Origin: Herbiconiux sp. L3-i23 | GTDB lineage: Bacteria > Actinomycetota > Actinomycetes > Actinomycetales > Microbacteriaceae | Direction of reading: 5' to 3' | Assembly (NCBI RefSeq): GCF_023734115.1 | Contig: NZ_AP025737.1 | Span: forward strand, 2,232,001 to 2,296,000 | DNA: 64,000 nt | Part shown: positions 35,897-44,476 of the stretch, in pieces | How the letters are laid out: each line of letters starts with the position of its first letter | Position numbering within the stretch: the first letter of the stretch is position 1 | The notes under the pieces: model-generated | What the model saw: the letters and a program-made list of their open reading frames with translations, nothing else | What the model was told of the DNA's origin: nothing | Database searches by the model: none | Position numbers and translations under genes: made by a program

Positions 35897-37540
35897 ATGC
35901 GTTCCGTCACCAAGTACGGCATCGCGGCGACCGGCGTCGCCGCCGCGATCGTCGTCGCCCCGCTGCCCGCCATGGCGGCCGAGGACACCGACTCCTCGAC
36001 CGGCACCGTCACCGTCACCCGCTTCGACGACCGCTACGCCGACGGCGTCTTCGACCAGTCGAAGACCGCGCGCGACGGCTGGACCGACGTCAAGAACACC
36101 AACCTCTCCGCCTGGCTGGTCGCCTCGGACAACAGCCGCCACTACGGCTACACCACCGCCTCGAACGACTACATCTTCGAGAACGTGCCCGTCGGACCCG
36201 CAAAGGTCTACCTGTACACGCCGAACAACCCGGCCGGCGAGGTGCTCTTCGACGCCACGGGTGCCGAGAGCGCCGACGACATCGTGCGTCTGCCCTTCGG
36301 CAGCGACCAGGGCATGGCCTCGGGAGTCCTCTCCGTCGATGTCGACGCGGACGGCGAGCAGCGTCTCGTCGGAATGTCGGCGCTGCGCGTCGCCGCGGAC
36401 GTCCGCTTCGCCGACGGGTCGATCGCGACCGGCCTCACCGGCGTCGAGTTCGGCTCCGGCGACGACTGGTACAACGCCTCCGAGTACCAGTTCAACGGCG
36501 GATACGGCACCTACGAGGCGTTCGAGAGCTTCGGCTACGTGCGCCACATCCCCGACGAGCTGGGCGTCCGCATCGCCGCGCCGGCGGGGTATCGCGTCGC
36601 GTCGGTCACCGCCGACGACTACGTCGCCATCCCGGTGACCCAGCACGACGGCGCTTACTGGATCGACGCCGCCGCCGCCTCCTCCTACTTCGCCGCCCCG
36701 AAGTTCACCATCACGCTCGAGGCGGCTCCCGACACCACTCGCCCGGAGGCGACCCTCGTCGCGCCGACCACGGCCGGCCCGGCGAAGACCATCGACCTCA
36801 AGGTCGACGCGACCGACGACCGCGGCCTGGGCCGCATCGTCGCGAACATCTACAAGGACGGCACCCTGGTCAAGAGCACCCAGACCGCGGTGAACGGCGC
36901 GACGAGCGGATCGCACACCGCGACGGTGACCCTGCCCGACGGCAAGTACACCATCCGCTACAACGCGTCGGACCTCGCCGGCAACGTCTCGCAGACCCGC
37001 TCGTTCGACGTCACCGTCGACGGCACCGCCCCCACGGTGACCGTCAAGGACGGCGCGAGCTACACCGTCGGTGACGCGAACGCCTACGGCCTCGTGAGCT
37101 TCAAGCTCTACGACGCGGGCAAGATCGACAAGGTCACCATCAACGGCAAGGTCAAGGACCTCACCGACAACGCCTGGTCCGACGTGAACTACGTGAAGCC
37201 CGGCACCTTCGGAGCCGTCGAAGGCGCGAACACCCTCGTGGTCTACGACGTCGCCGGCAACACCACCACCCTCCGCTTCACGCTCGACGGGACGGGCCCG
37301 CAGGTCACCGTCAAGGAAGGCGTGCGCGCGAGCTACGACGTCGTCGGCTTCAAGCTGTACGACGCCGTGAAGGTCGACAAGGTGAGCATCAACGGTGTCG
37401 TCAAGGACCTCAGCAACAGCCAGTGGTCCGATGTCAACGGCGTGAAGCCCGGTGTCTTCGGCGCGGTCAAGGGCGAGAACACCCTCGTCGCCTACGACGT
37501 GCTCGGCAACACCACCACCGTGGGGTTCACGCTCAACTGA
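35897..37540 (+). CDS. Secreted protein with Ig-like and tandem repeat modules
   Basis: The 547-residue protein starts with a signal peptide (MRSVTKYGIAATGVAAAIVV, cleaved after AMA-AE near residue 28). Residues 30-270 form an uncharacterised acidic/Tyr-rich domain. From about 275 an Ig-like module (PEATLVAPTTAGPAKTIDLK) is followed by two copies of a 75-residue module sharing FKLYDA, IDKV-INGKVKDL, WSDVN-VKPGTFGAV and GNTTTL, at about 385-465 and 465-547. GGGAAG lies six bases before ATG 35897. It ends without an LPXTG sortase signal, so it is probably released or bound non-covalently. It is followed by a strong terminator. Confidence 0.8.
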   Translation: MRSVTKYGIAATGVAAAIVVAPLPAMAAEDTDSSTGTVTVTRFDDRYADGVFDQSKTARDGWTDVKNTNLSAWLVASDNSRHYGYTTASNDYIFENVPVGPAKVYLYTPNNPAGEVLFDATGAESADDIVRLPFGSDQGMASGVLSVDVDADGEQRLVGMSALRVAADVRFADGSIATGLTGVEFGSGDDWYNASEYQFNGGYGTYEAFESFGYVRHIPDELGVRIAAPAGYRVASVTADDYVAIPVTQHDGAYWIDAAAASSYFAAPKFTITLEAAPDTTRPEATLVAPTTAGPAKTIDLKVDATDDRGLGRIVANIYKDGTLVKSTQTAVNGATSGSHTATVTLPDGKYTIRYNASDLAGNVSQTRSFDVTVDGTAPTVTVKDGASYTVGDANAYGLVSFKLYDAGKIDKVTINGKVKDLTDNAWSDVNYVKPGTFGAVEGANTLVVYDVAGNTTTLRFTLDGTGPQVTVKEGVRASYDVVGFKLYDAVKVDKVSINGVVKDLSNSQWSDVNGVKPGVFGAVKGENTLVAYDVLGNTTTVGFTLN

Positions 37541-37553
37541 TCGGGGACTGACA

Positions 37554-37593
37554 ACGAAGTGCGCCTCCCGCCGAGCGGGGAGGCGCACTTCGT
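37554..37593. terminator. Bidirectional terminator hairpin
   Basis: A perfect 16-bp stem, 37554-37569 with 37578-37593, has an eight-base loop (GCCGAGCG) between convergent genes. TCTGCGT follows on the plus strand; the minus-strand side continues TTGTCAG. It should serve both the Ig-repeat gene and the TagF-like gene. Confidence 0.85.
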
Positions 37594-37622
37594 TCTGCGT
37601 GGCCGGTGACGGACGGGGCCGC

Positions 37623-38903
37623 TCAGTCGTCGTCGTCTCGAGCGTCCGGGTCGTCCAGGTCGCGCCAGGGGCCGTCGCCGCCGTGCAGAGCGGCGTGGGT
37701 CTCCCACTCCTCGAGGAGATGCTCGATCGCCGCGTGGAAGCGCGAGGTCGCGACTCCCTGAGTCGTGTCGCCGAAGTAGTGCCGGACCCACTTCGTGAGC
37801 CGGGCCTCGGCATCCTCGTCGTGGCGCAGGTCGTCGAGCCGCACGGACACGGTGGCCGCGTCCCGCGCGTCGAGCCACTCCGCGTCGGACAGGTAGCCGC
37901 CCTCGTCGATCACGGCCTCGTCGCTCACCGGTCGGGTGACGAGCAGCGGCTTTCCCGAGGCCAGCCGGTCGTAGACCATCGCCGAGATGTCGACGATGGC
38001 GAAATCGGCGACGGCGAGCTGCCAGCCGATGTCCGCCCCGGTGTCGTGGACGTGGTGGGCGCCGGCGTCTTCGGCGTTCGCGCGATCGAGGATCTGCACG
38101 ATCTCGCGGTTCGCCGCGCCGTACGCCGGATCGACGACACCGCTGCGCGGGTGCGGGCGGTAGATGACGCGGTGCCGCCCGGTCGCCACCAGCGAGCGCA
38201 CGAGTTCGACGCCGTGGCTGGCGACGGAGCCGTACGCGGCCGCGGGGCGGTCGCCCTCCCAGGTCGGGGCGTACAGCACGACGGTGCGATCGTCGGGCAC
38301 GAACGGCAGGTCGCCCGAATAGTGGTCGGCCTGCGGGCGTCCGATCGGGATGGCCCTCTTGTCGAAGTCGTAGTCCCACAGCACGCGGCCGAGCCGCTCG
38401 CGTGCGGCGTCGCCGGCGATGAGGCTGTAGTCGTACGCCTTGAACTGGTTCGTCGTCATGTACATCTTGTCGCTCTCGCCGTGATTGACGAAGACGTGCC
38501 AGCGGCGCCCGTACCGCATCATCTGGAAGTTCCGGGCGTTCTGGTTGACGTACAGGATGATCTTGAGCGGCTGCTCGTCGACGACCCGTTCGAGGTCGGC
38601 CACGCGGCGCACGAAGGCGACCGGCAGGGGCGACTCGTCGAGGATCGACAGCGCCGCCGAGGCCGACCGGCTGAGGATCAGCACGCGGTGCGTCTTGTCG
38701 AGCTCCATCAGCGGCTTGTACCACTGACGGATCTGGTACATGTTCACGCGCCCGTCGGCGAAGTAGACACCGATCTCGTACTCGCCCTTCGGCAGGGGGG
38801 CCAGCGCTCGGAGCCGCCGCTGAAGGCGACGCTGGTTGAGCCGCGACGTGACCATCCGTCGGAAGACCTTGACGGCGAGGCGGGCGTCGTTCAGGAGCGG
38901 CAT
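37623..38903 (-). CDS. CDP-glycerol glycerophosphotransferase-family protein (TagF-like)
   Basis: The 426-residue product is a GT-B-fold polyol-phosphate transferase of the TagB/TagF type. It shows VNHGES near residue 150, APTWEG near 225, RPHPRS near 260 and DISAMVYDRLASGKPLLV near 310, the last being the family's nucleotide-binding region. These enzymes add glycerol-phosphate or similar units from CDP-polyols to teichoic-acid-like polymers. TAGCCT lies six bases before ATG 38903, suggesting leaderless translation. It belongs to the surface-polymer locus. Confidence 0.88.
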   Translation of the reverse strand: MPLLNDARLAVKVFRRMVTSRLNQRRLQRRLRALAPLPKGEYEIGVYFADGRVNMYQIRQWYKPLMELDKTHRVLILSRSASAALSILDESPLPVAFVRRVADLERVVDEQPLKIILYVNQNARNFQMMRYGRRWHVFVNHGESDKMYMTTNQFKAYDYSLIAGDAARERLGRVLWDYDFDKRAIPIGRPQADHYSGDLPFVPDDRTVVLYAPTWEGDRPAAAYGSVASHGVELVRSLVATGRHRVIYRPHPRSGVVDPAYGAANREIVQILDRANAEDAGAHHVHDTGADIGWQLAVADFAIVDISAMVYDRLASGKPLLVTRPVSDEAVIDEGGYLSDAEWLDARDAATVSVRLDDLRHDEDAEARLTKWVRHYFGDTTQGVATSRFHAAIEHLLEEWETHAALHGGDGPWRDLDDPDARDDDD

Positions 38904-38935
38904 TCGACCAGGCTATCCGCTCACCCTCGGCGGGC

Positions 38936-39829
38936 TCAGACGATCGGGGGGCGCCCCGCAGCGGCCATGCGCAGAACCGTGCGCCAGCGCATGGCGCGGC
39001 GGCCGCCGGGGTCGACGCGCCACCCTTCCCGCCAGCCGGCGAACCACGCCGCCCTCCCCTTACCAGACCGGGCGAAGCGCAGCAGCTGGATGAGCAGCCA
39101 CGACCCGGTGTAGAGCGGGATGAGCGCGACGGGCAGGTTGCGCCGGGCGAGCCACACGCGGTTGCGCGCGGTTAGGCGGTAGAAGTCGTCGTGCCGGGTC
39201 GGCTGGATGACGGGGTGGGCGGCCTCGAGATCGCCCGCGTACCAGGCGCGGCGGCCGGTGTCCCACACCCGCCAGGCGAGCTCGATGCCCTCGTGCGCGT
39301 ACCAGTACGGCGCACCCCAGCCGCCCGTCCGGTCGAACACCGCCCGCGGAAGCAGCACGGCGCCCTCCCACGCGGTCATCATCGTGCTGGGGCGGGAGGG
39401 GTCGCCTTTTCGAATGCGCGGAATCCACCGGCGGGGCGTCGTCACCCCGGTCGGGTCGACGACGCGGGGCTGGATCATGCCGATCGTCGGATCGGCGCGG
39501 ATCTTCGCGACCGCATCGGCGAGGAAGCGCGGCGACGGGAGGCTCGCGTCGTCGTCGAGGAAGAATAACCACTCCCCCGTGACCTCGGGGACTCCCGCGT
39601 TGCGTCCGGCGGGGATGCCGAGGTTCTCGGGAAGCGCCAGCGAAGTGACGCTCGCGGGCAGGTCGGCCTCGGCCGGGTCCCACCCGTTGCCGACGACCAC
39701 GATGTCGGCGTCGACATCGTGCTGGGCCAGGACGCTGTCGATCGCGGCGCGAAGCTCGGCGGGGCGGGTGCCCTGGGTCAGGATGACGACGCCGACGCGC
39801 GGGATCGTCGACGGGTCAGGATCGGACAC
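38936..39829 (-). CDS. Family 2 glycosyltransferase
   Basis: The 297-residue GT-A enzyme starts with VGVVILTQGTRPAELRAAID and has the DXD-type FLDDDASLPSPRFL near residue 95. Other family features are the acceptor-site segment WGAPYWYAHEGIELAWRVWD near 175 and a C-terminal hydrophobic stretch (LPVALIPLYTGSWLLIQLL). The sugar transferred is unknown. Its start overlaps the end of the CDP-alcohol phosphotransferase gene by 14 bases, so the two are coupled. Confidence 0.9.
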   Translation of the reverse strand: MSDPDPSTIPRVGVVILTQGTRPAELRAAIDSVLAQHDVDADIVVVGNGWDPAEADLPASVTSLALPENLGIPAGRNAGVPEVTGEWLFFLDDDASLPSPRFLADAVAKIRADPTIGMIQPRVVDPTGVTTPRRWIPRIRKGDPSRPSTMMTAWEGAVLLPRAVFDRTGGWGAPYWYAHEGIELAWRVWDTGRRAWYAGDLEAAHPVIQPTRHDDFYRLTARNRVWLARRNLPVALIPLYTGSWLLIQLLRFARSGKGRAAWFAGWREGWRVDPGGRRAMRWRTVLRMAAAGRPPIV

Positions 39830-40658
39830 GCTTCGACGCCATGATCGCGACGAAGTGCCCGGCGAGCGCGAGCACCGACAGCGGCAGCAGCAGCCCGATC
39901 AGCCAACGGTCGACGACCAGCTCGGCGTCGGCGACGCCGGTCGCCGCGAGGATCAGCCCCAGCACGGCCGCCGCGAACGCCATCATGGTCAGTTCGACCG
40001 AGTGGTAGAGGCGGTGGAACGGCACGAAGCGCGCGGCGCGCCGCAGGCGTGCGACGAGGCTCTGCGTGGGAACCGATTCGTGCTTGCGGTCGGCGAGCTT
40101 GGTGAGTCCCGCGTTGGCGCGGGCGACGTGCACCATGTCGTTCAGCGCCTTGTTGAGCACGATGACGAGTGCGAGGGCGAATCCGATCGTCGTCCAGAGG
40201 AAGTCGTCGGGGCTCTCGAACGGGTAGCCCGCCGCCCGGATGCCGAGGACGATGGGGATCAGCGCCTCGGTCGTGTAGTGGCCGACCTTGTCGAGGAAGA
40301 CGCCGGCCGGTGACGACTGGCCGCGCCACCGCGCGACCTCGCCGTCGGAGCAGTCGACCAGCATCTGCAGCTGCCCGAGGATCAGGGCGAGCGCCGCCCC
40401 CGCGATGCCCGGGATGAGCAGGGCTGCGGCGGTCGACCAGCCGACCAGGATCATGAGGCCGGTCACGCCGTTCGCCGAGATCGACGTGCGCAGCAGCATC
40501 CAGGTCAGGTACGGCGAGAGGCGGCGCAGATACAGCGACGCGGTCCAGTGCTCGGCGTTCGCGCGCTGACGCACCTCCGGCGGCTGGGTGACCGCGATCT
40601 GCTCAGCGATGGAGGAGGGACGCGTCGACCGCGACGCGCCAGTGGTGGCGTCGGACAC
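39816..40658 (-). CDS. CDP-alcohol phosphatidyltransferase-family protein
   Basis: The 280-residue product is a membrane CDP-alcohol transferase. The family motif DxxDGxxAR(x8)GxxxDxxxD is present as DCSDGEVAR, then GVFLDKVGH, with His in place of the last Asp. Six or more helices surround it (LTWMLLRTSISANGVTGLMI, LALILGQLQMLVDCSDG). Members join an alcohol phosphate from a CDP donor to a lipid or sugar acceptor. Given the neighbouring cytidylyltransferase-like and TagF-like genes, polymer synthesis from CDP-polyols is a reasonable inference. Confidence 0.88.
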   Translation of the reverse strand: MSDATTGASRSTRPSSIAEQIAVTQPPEVRQRANAEHWTASLYLRRLSPYLTWMLLRTSISANGVTGLMILVGWSTAAALLIPGIAGAALALILGQLQMLVDCSDGEVARWRGQSSPAGVFLDKVGHYTTEALIPIVLGIRAAGYPFESPDDFLWTTIGFALALVIVLNKALNDMVHVARANAGLTKLADRKHESVPTQSLVARLRRAARFVPFHRLYHSVELTMMAFAAAVLGLILAATGVADAELVVDRWLIGLLLPLSVLALAGHFVAIMASKRVRS

Positions 40659-40661
40659 GCG

Positions 40662-41717
40662 TCACCTTCCGGTGTAGGCCTGGATGTTCCGGGTGAGCTT
40701 CGCGATACCGAAGAAGAACCCGACGCCCCAGCAGAAATGGATGCAGGGCAAGACTAGGAGAAACCAGAGTGCCGTGCGTAGCCCATGACCGCGCGCGAAC
40801 ACGACGGTCGCCGCGACGTCGAAGAGCACGTAGACCGCGGGGGCGACGAAGCCGATGAGGGCCCACGGCACCGCGCCCATCGCGGCCTGGACGATGCCGG
40901 CGATGCCGAGCAGGATCCCGAGGGCGACCCCGATCACCATGACGGGCGGCACGAAGTAACGCAGGCCGTTCGCCGACGGTTCGCGCCGCGCCAGTTCGCC
41001 CCGCCACAGGCCGGTGCTGAGGAACTGCCGGGCGAGGCGCCGATAGCTCGAGCGCGGGCGGTACACGACGCGCAGGGCGGGGTTGAACCAGACGACGTCG
41101 CCCGCTTTGCGCAGGCGGCGGTTGAGCTCCCAGTCCTGGCCGCGACGGATGTCCTCGTCGAAGAGGCCCGCCGCCTCGAGGCGGTCGCGCTGGAAGACGC
41201 CGAGGTAGACCGTCTCGGCCGGCCCCTCTTCTCCCCCGAGGTGCAGCCGGGTGCCGCCGAGCCCGACCGGTGAGCCATACGCGATGGCGACGGCCTGCTC
41301 GAACGGCGTGTGACCGCGGGCGTCCATGACGCCGCCCACGTTGGCCGCGCCGGTGCGCTGCAGCGTCTCCACCGCGATGCGGGTGTAGTCGGGCGGCAGC
41401 ACCGAGTGCGCGTCGACGCGCACCACGATGGGGTTCGACGTGGCCCGGATGGCGATGTTGAGCCCCTCGGGCGTCGTGCCGAGTTCGTTGACCGCCGAGC
41501 GGATGCGCGGGTCGGCCGCGCTCATGCGTTCGACGAGTTCGCTGGTGCCGTCGGTGCTCGGACCGAGGGCAAGCATCACGTCGAACGGGCCCTCGTAGTC
41601 CTGCCCGACGAGGCTGGCGACGGCGGCCTCGATGTGGTCCGCCTCGTTCAGGACGGGCATGACGTAGGACACGGCCGGGAGGCCGGCCCGGGCAGGGTTC
41701 ACCGCGTGCTCAGCCAT
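40662..41717 (-). CDS. Family 2 glycosyltransferase with C-terminal membrane helices
   Basis: The 351-residue enzyme has the GT2 start VSYVMPVLNEADHIEAAVAS, a metal-binding region RVDAHSVLPPDY near residue 105, the acceptor motif DEDIRRGQDWELNRRLRKAG near 190, and three C-terminal membrane helices beginning near 262. This layout matches membrane-anchored processive or lipid-linked glycosyltransferases. ATG 41717 is preceded by TACACT eight bases upstream, again implying little or no leader. Three bases separate its stop from the next gene's start (40658). Confidence 0.9.
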   Translation of the reverse strand: MAEHAVNPARAGLPAVSYVMPVLNEADHIEAAVASLVGQDYEGPFDVMLALGPSTDGTSELVERMSAADPRIRSAVNELGTTPEGLNIAIRATSNPIVVRVDAHSVLPPDYTRIAVETLQRTGAANVGGVMDARGHTPFEQAVAIAYGSPVGLGGTRLHLGGEEGPAETVYLGVFQRDRLEAAGLFDEDIRRGQDWELNRRLRKAGDVVWFNPALRVVYRPRSSYRRLARQFLSTGLWRGELARREPSANGLRYFVPPVMVIGVALGILLGIAGIVQAAMGAVPWALIGFVAPAVYVLFDVAATVVFARGHGLRTALWFLLVLPCIHFCWGVGFFFGIAKLTRNIQAYTGR

Positions 41718-41801
41718 CGTTCCGGAGTGTATCAACGCGGATGACGGCGCGACAGGACGCGACTCGCCACCGGAGCACGGGCCTTCCGCGCCGGACACGG
41801 T

Positions 41802-41836
41802 GACGGCCGGCACCCCACGCGGGGGCGCCGGCCGTC
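41802..41836 (-). terminator. GC-rich hairpin downstream of the HtrA-like gene
   Basis: GACGGCCGGC (41802-41811) pairs with GCCGGCCGTC (41827-41836) and an inner CCCC/GGGG block extends the stem. It lies 17 bases past the stop codon of the protease gene. There is no downstream T-run on that strand. Confidence 0.6.
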
Positions 41837-41852
41837 GCCGGGAGGAGCACGC

Positions 41853-43550
41853 TCAGAGGCTCAGCGTTCCGAGCGTCACGTCGGCCTCGTAGCTCTGACC
41901 GTTGCGGACGTAGACGAGCGTCGCGTCGGCGCCGGCGGCCAGGTAGCGGACCTGGGCGGTGAGGTCGGTCGAGGAGGCGATCGCGACCCCGTTGAACTCG
42001 GTGACGATGTCGCCGCTGCGCAGTCCGGCTGCCTCGGCGGCGCCGCCGCTCGTGACCTCCTGGATGTAGGCGCCCGCCACTGAGGCGTCGGGGTCGGCGG
42101 AGGTGGCGTCGGCGACGCTGGCGCCGAGCAGACCGTGGGTGGCGGATCCGCCCTCGATGATCTCGTCGGCGACGCGCTTGGCGAGGTTCGCGGGGATCGC
42201 GAATCCGACGCCGATGCTGCCGGCGCTCGACGAGGACGAGCTGCCCGCGCTCGCGATGGCGACGTTCACGCCGATCAGCTCGCCGTCGGAGTTGAGCAGC
42301 GCACCGCCCGAGTTGCCGGGGTTGATGGCGGCGTCGGTCTGGATGACCGGCACCGAGATCGTGCCCGTGCTCTGCTGCTGCTGGCTCTCCTCCTGGCCGG
42401 GGATGTCGAAGTTCCAGAAGTCGTACGGTGACTGGCCGCCCTGGTCGGGCGTGGCTTCGTCCTCGGTCGAGTCCGGCACGGCAGACGAGGCGACCGTGAT
42501 GCTGCGGTTCAGCGAGCTGATGATGCCGTCGGTGACGGTTCCGCTGAGTCCGAGGGGCGCGCCGATCGCGACGGCGGAGTCGCCGACGTTGAGGTCGTCG
42601 GAGTCGGCCCACTCCATGGGGGTGAGTCGGCTGGCATCGTCGAGCTTGATGACGGCGAGGTCGACGACGGGGTCGGTGCCCACGATGGTGGCGGTGAAGA
42701 TGCGGCCGTCGTCCGTGGTGACCGTGACGTCGGCGTCGGCGACGGAGCCGTCGAGGGTGACGACGTGCGTGTTGGTCAGGATGTAGCCGTCTTCGCTGAG
42801 GATGATGCCCGAACCGGTGCCGGCGGAGTTGCTGCCGCTGACCGAGATGGTGACGACCGACGGCGAGGCCTTCGCGGCAACCGCGGTCACCTGGGTGGCG
42901 TCGTCGGCGCGGTTCACCGTGACGTTCGTCGATCCGCCCGTCTCGCTGACCACGCGGGGGTTCTGCTGACCGACGAGGACGGCGATCCCGGCGCCGGAGG
43001 CTCCTCCGAGGAGGGCGCCGACGGCCAGGGCTGCGACGACGGGGACGACGATGCGGTTGCGTCCCGAGCGGCGGCTGCGGCCGTCCTGCTCGCCGGTCGC
43101 CCCGGCACCGAACGCCGCGCCCGCGGGGGCGGCCGTGTGGTGGGCGGAGGGGATGTCGTAGATGGAGGCGGCGGGCGCCTGCTGCTGCGGCGCGCCGTAC
43201 TGCGGCGCCTGCTGCTGCGGTGCCGTGTGCTGCGGTGCCGCATGCTGACCGGCCGGCTGCTGCGGGGCGGAGTTCTGGGGAGCCGCGTTCTGCGGGGCGG
43301 CGTTTTGGGGAGCGGCCGGCGGGAACTGCTCAGTCGGCGCCGTGTAAGCGGCGGTCTCGCTCGTGGGAGTCGCCGCGGTCTCGGGCTGGGTGGCCTCGGA
43401 CTGGGCGGGGCTGGCGGGCGGGGTCACCGACGATGCGTCGGGTGCGGTCGGTGCGGTCTCGGGGTTGGTCGAAGAATGCTGCGCGGGCACGGCGCCGGCG
43501 GCGTCGCCCTGCTGCTCGTCACGGGAGTCGTGCTCCGGGTTCTGGGTCAT
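41853..43550 (-). CDS. HtrA-like trypsin-type serine protease with PDZ domain
   Basis: The 565-residue protein is a membrane-anchored HtrA/DegP-type quality-control protease. Residues 1-165 are Gln/Ala/Pro-rich with repeats such as PQNAAPQNAAPQ, then a membrane helix at 168-194, then the protease domain with catalytic His262 (TNTHVV), Asp297 (VVDLAVIKL) and Ser414 (NPGNSGGALL), then a PDZ domain at about 465-555. Three such signatures and their order are diagnostic. ATG 43550 follows GGAG at normal spacing. The proline-rich cytoplasmic tail is typical of actinobacterial HtrA paralogues. Confidence 0.93.
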   Translation of the reverse strand: MTQNPEHDSRDEQQGDAAGAVPAQHSSTNPETAPTAPDASSVTPPASPAQSEATQPETAATPTSETAAYTAPTEQFPPAAPQNAAPQNAAPQNSAPQQPAGQHAAPQHTAPQQQAPQYGAPQQQAPAASIYDIPSAHHTAAPAGAAFGAGATGEQDGRSRRSGRNRIVVPVVAALAVGALLGGASGAGIAVLVGQQNPRVVSETGGSTNVTVNRADDATQVTAVAAKASPSVVTISVSGSNSAGTGSGIILSEDGYILTNTHVVTLDGSVADADVTVTTDDGRIFTATIVGTDPVVDLAVIKLDDASRLTPMEWADSDDLNVGDSAVAIGAPLGLSGTVTDGIISSLNRSITVASSAVPDSTEDEATPDQGGQSPYDFWNFDIPGQEESQQQQSTGTISVPVIQTDAAINPGNSGGALLNSDGELIGVNVAIASAGSSSSSSAGSIGVGFAIPANLAKRVADEIIEGGSATHGLLGASVADATSADPDASVAGAYIQEVTSGGAAEAAGLRSGDIVTEFNGVAIASSTDLTAQVRYLAAGADATLVYVRNGQSYEADVTLGTLSL

Positions 43551-43645
43551 GGTCTTGCTCCTCTCGGTGTGATCAGCATTCCGATGCACACTATGGGGCT
43601 CATTGGCTGCACCCTTGGGCCGCCTGGCGCTTTCCTATGAAAGCT

Positions 43646-44476
43646 CTAGCAGCCGACCATCGTCTGAGAGCGGCATTCGCCGTCAACCAGCACGGTGGAG
43701 GCGGTGGTGACGATCAGCGGCGTCGACGGCGCGGCGACGATGAGGGTGCCCTGGACGGTTCCCCACCCCGAACCCTGGAAACGATACTCCGCCGCGTACT
43801 CCACCCCGACGCTCACGTCCACCTCTCCCCGCTGGCGGTACACGTGACTGGTGGGCGTCGGTGCGAACCGCTCGACGCCGAGTTCCGCCCACGTGGCGCC
43901 CCCGGTCGAGGTGACCCGCGAGGTGCCGTCGCCGTACTCCCAGTGCCAGGCGATCGGCGTGAAGCGGACTTCCGCCGGCGCCCCGAGCAGCTGCCCGGCG
44001 ACGACGTGGGCGGTCGCGGATCCGACGAAGTTGGCGTGCAGTCCGCGTAGCGCCCACCCGCTCGGCTGACCGCGGAACTGCGGCTGCTGCGGCGTGAAGC
44101 TCGCGATGTCCGCGATGGTGAGGGGACGCCACGGGATGTCGGTGCCCGCGAAGGTGACGCTGATGTCGTTGCGGCAGATGACGCCGGTGATCTGCCCCGC
44201 GCCGGAGTCGCAGGAGGCCGCGTTCTCGTAGACGAAGGGAAGCTCTGCGCCGCCGCCGGCACCGCCCGCTCCCCCACCGCTACCGGGCACGTTCACCTCG
44301 CCGCGGACGTCCACCCCGCCGTTGTTGATGCCCGCAGAGGTGGACGGGGTGCTTCCGCACGCGCCGACCAGTACGTTCCCAGCGTCACAACTCGCAGCGG
44401 CCGCCTGGCTCGTTGAGACCAAAGCGGCTGCCACCGACGCGACTGCCGCGATCAACAGAAGTTTGTTCCGCCCCAC
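43646..44476 (-). CDS. Secreted protein with a PKD-like domain
   Basis: The 276-residue product has a signal peptide (KLLLIAAVASVAAALVSTSQ, cleaved near residue 27) and a Gly-rich linker (GSGGGAGGAGGG) at about 67. A PKD-like beta domain follows: WHWEYGDGTS with SHVYRQRGEVDVSVGV about 40 residues later. Cysteines are spaced along the chain, with one in the last position. The GTG start 44476 follows GAGAGGA. It overlaps the upstream lipoprotein gene by 25 bases, so both are probably one operon of unknown function. Confidence 0.72.
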   Translation of the reverse strand: MGRNKLLLIAAVASVAAALVSTSQAAAASCDAGNVLVGACGSTPSTSAGINNGGVDVRGEVNVPGSGGGAGGAGGGAELPFVYENAASCDSGAGQITGVICRNDISVTFAGTDIPWRPLTIADIASFTPQQPQFRGQPSGWALRGLHANFVGSATAHVVAGQLLGAPAEVRFTPIAWHWEYGDGTSRVTSTGGATWAELGVERFAPTPTSHVYRQRGEVDVSVGVEYAAEYRFQGSGWGTVQGTLIVAAPSTPLIVTTASTVLVDGECRSQTMVGC

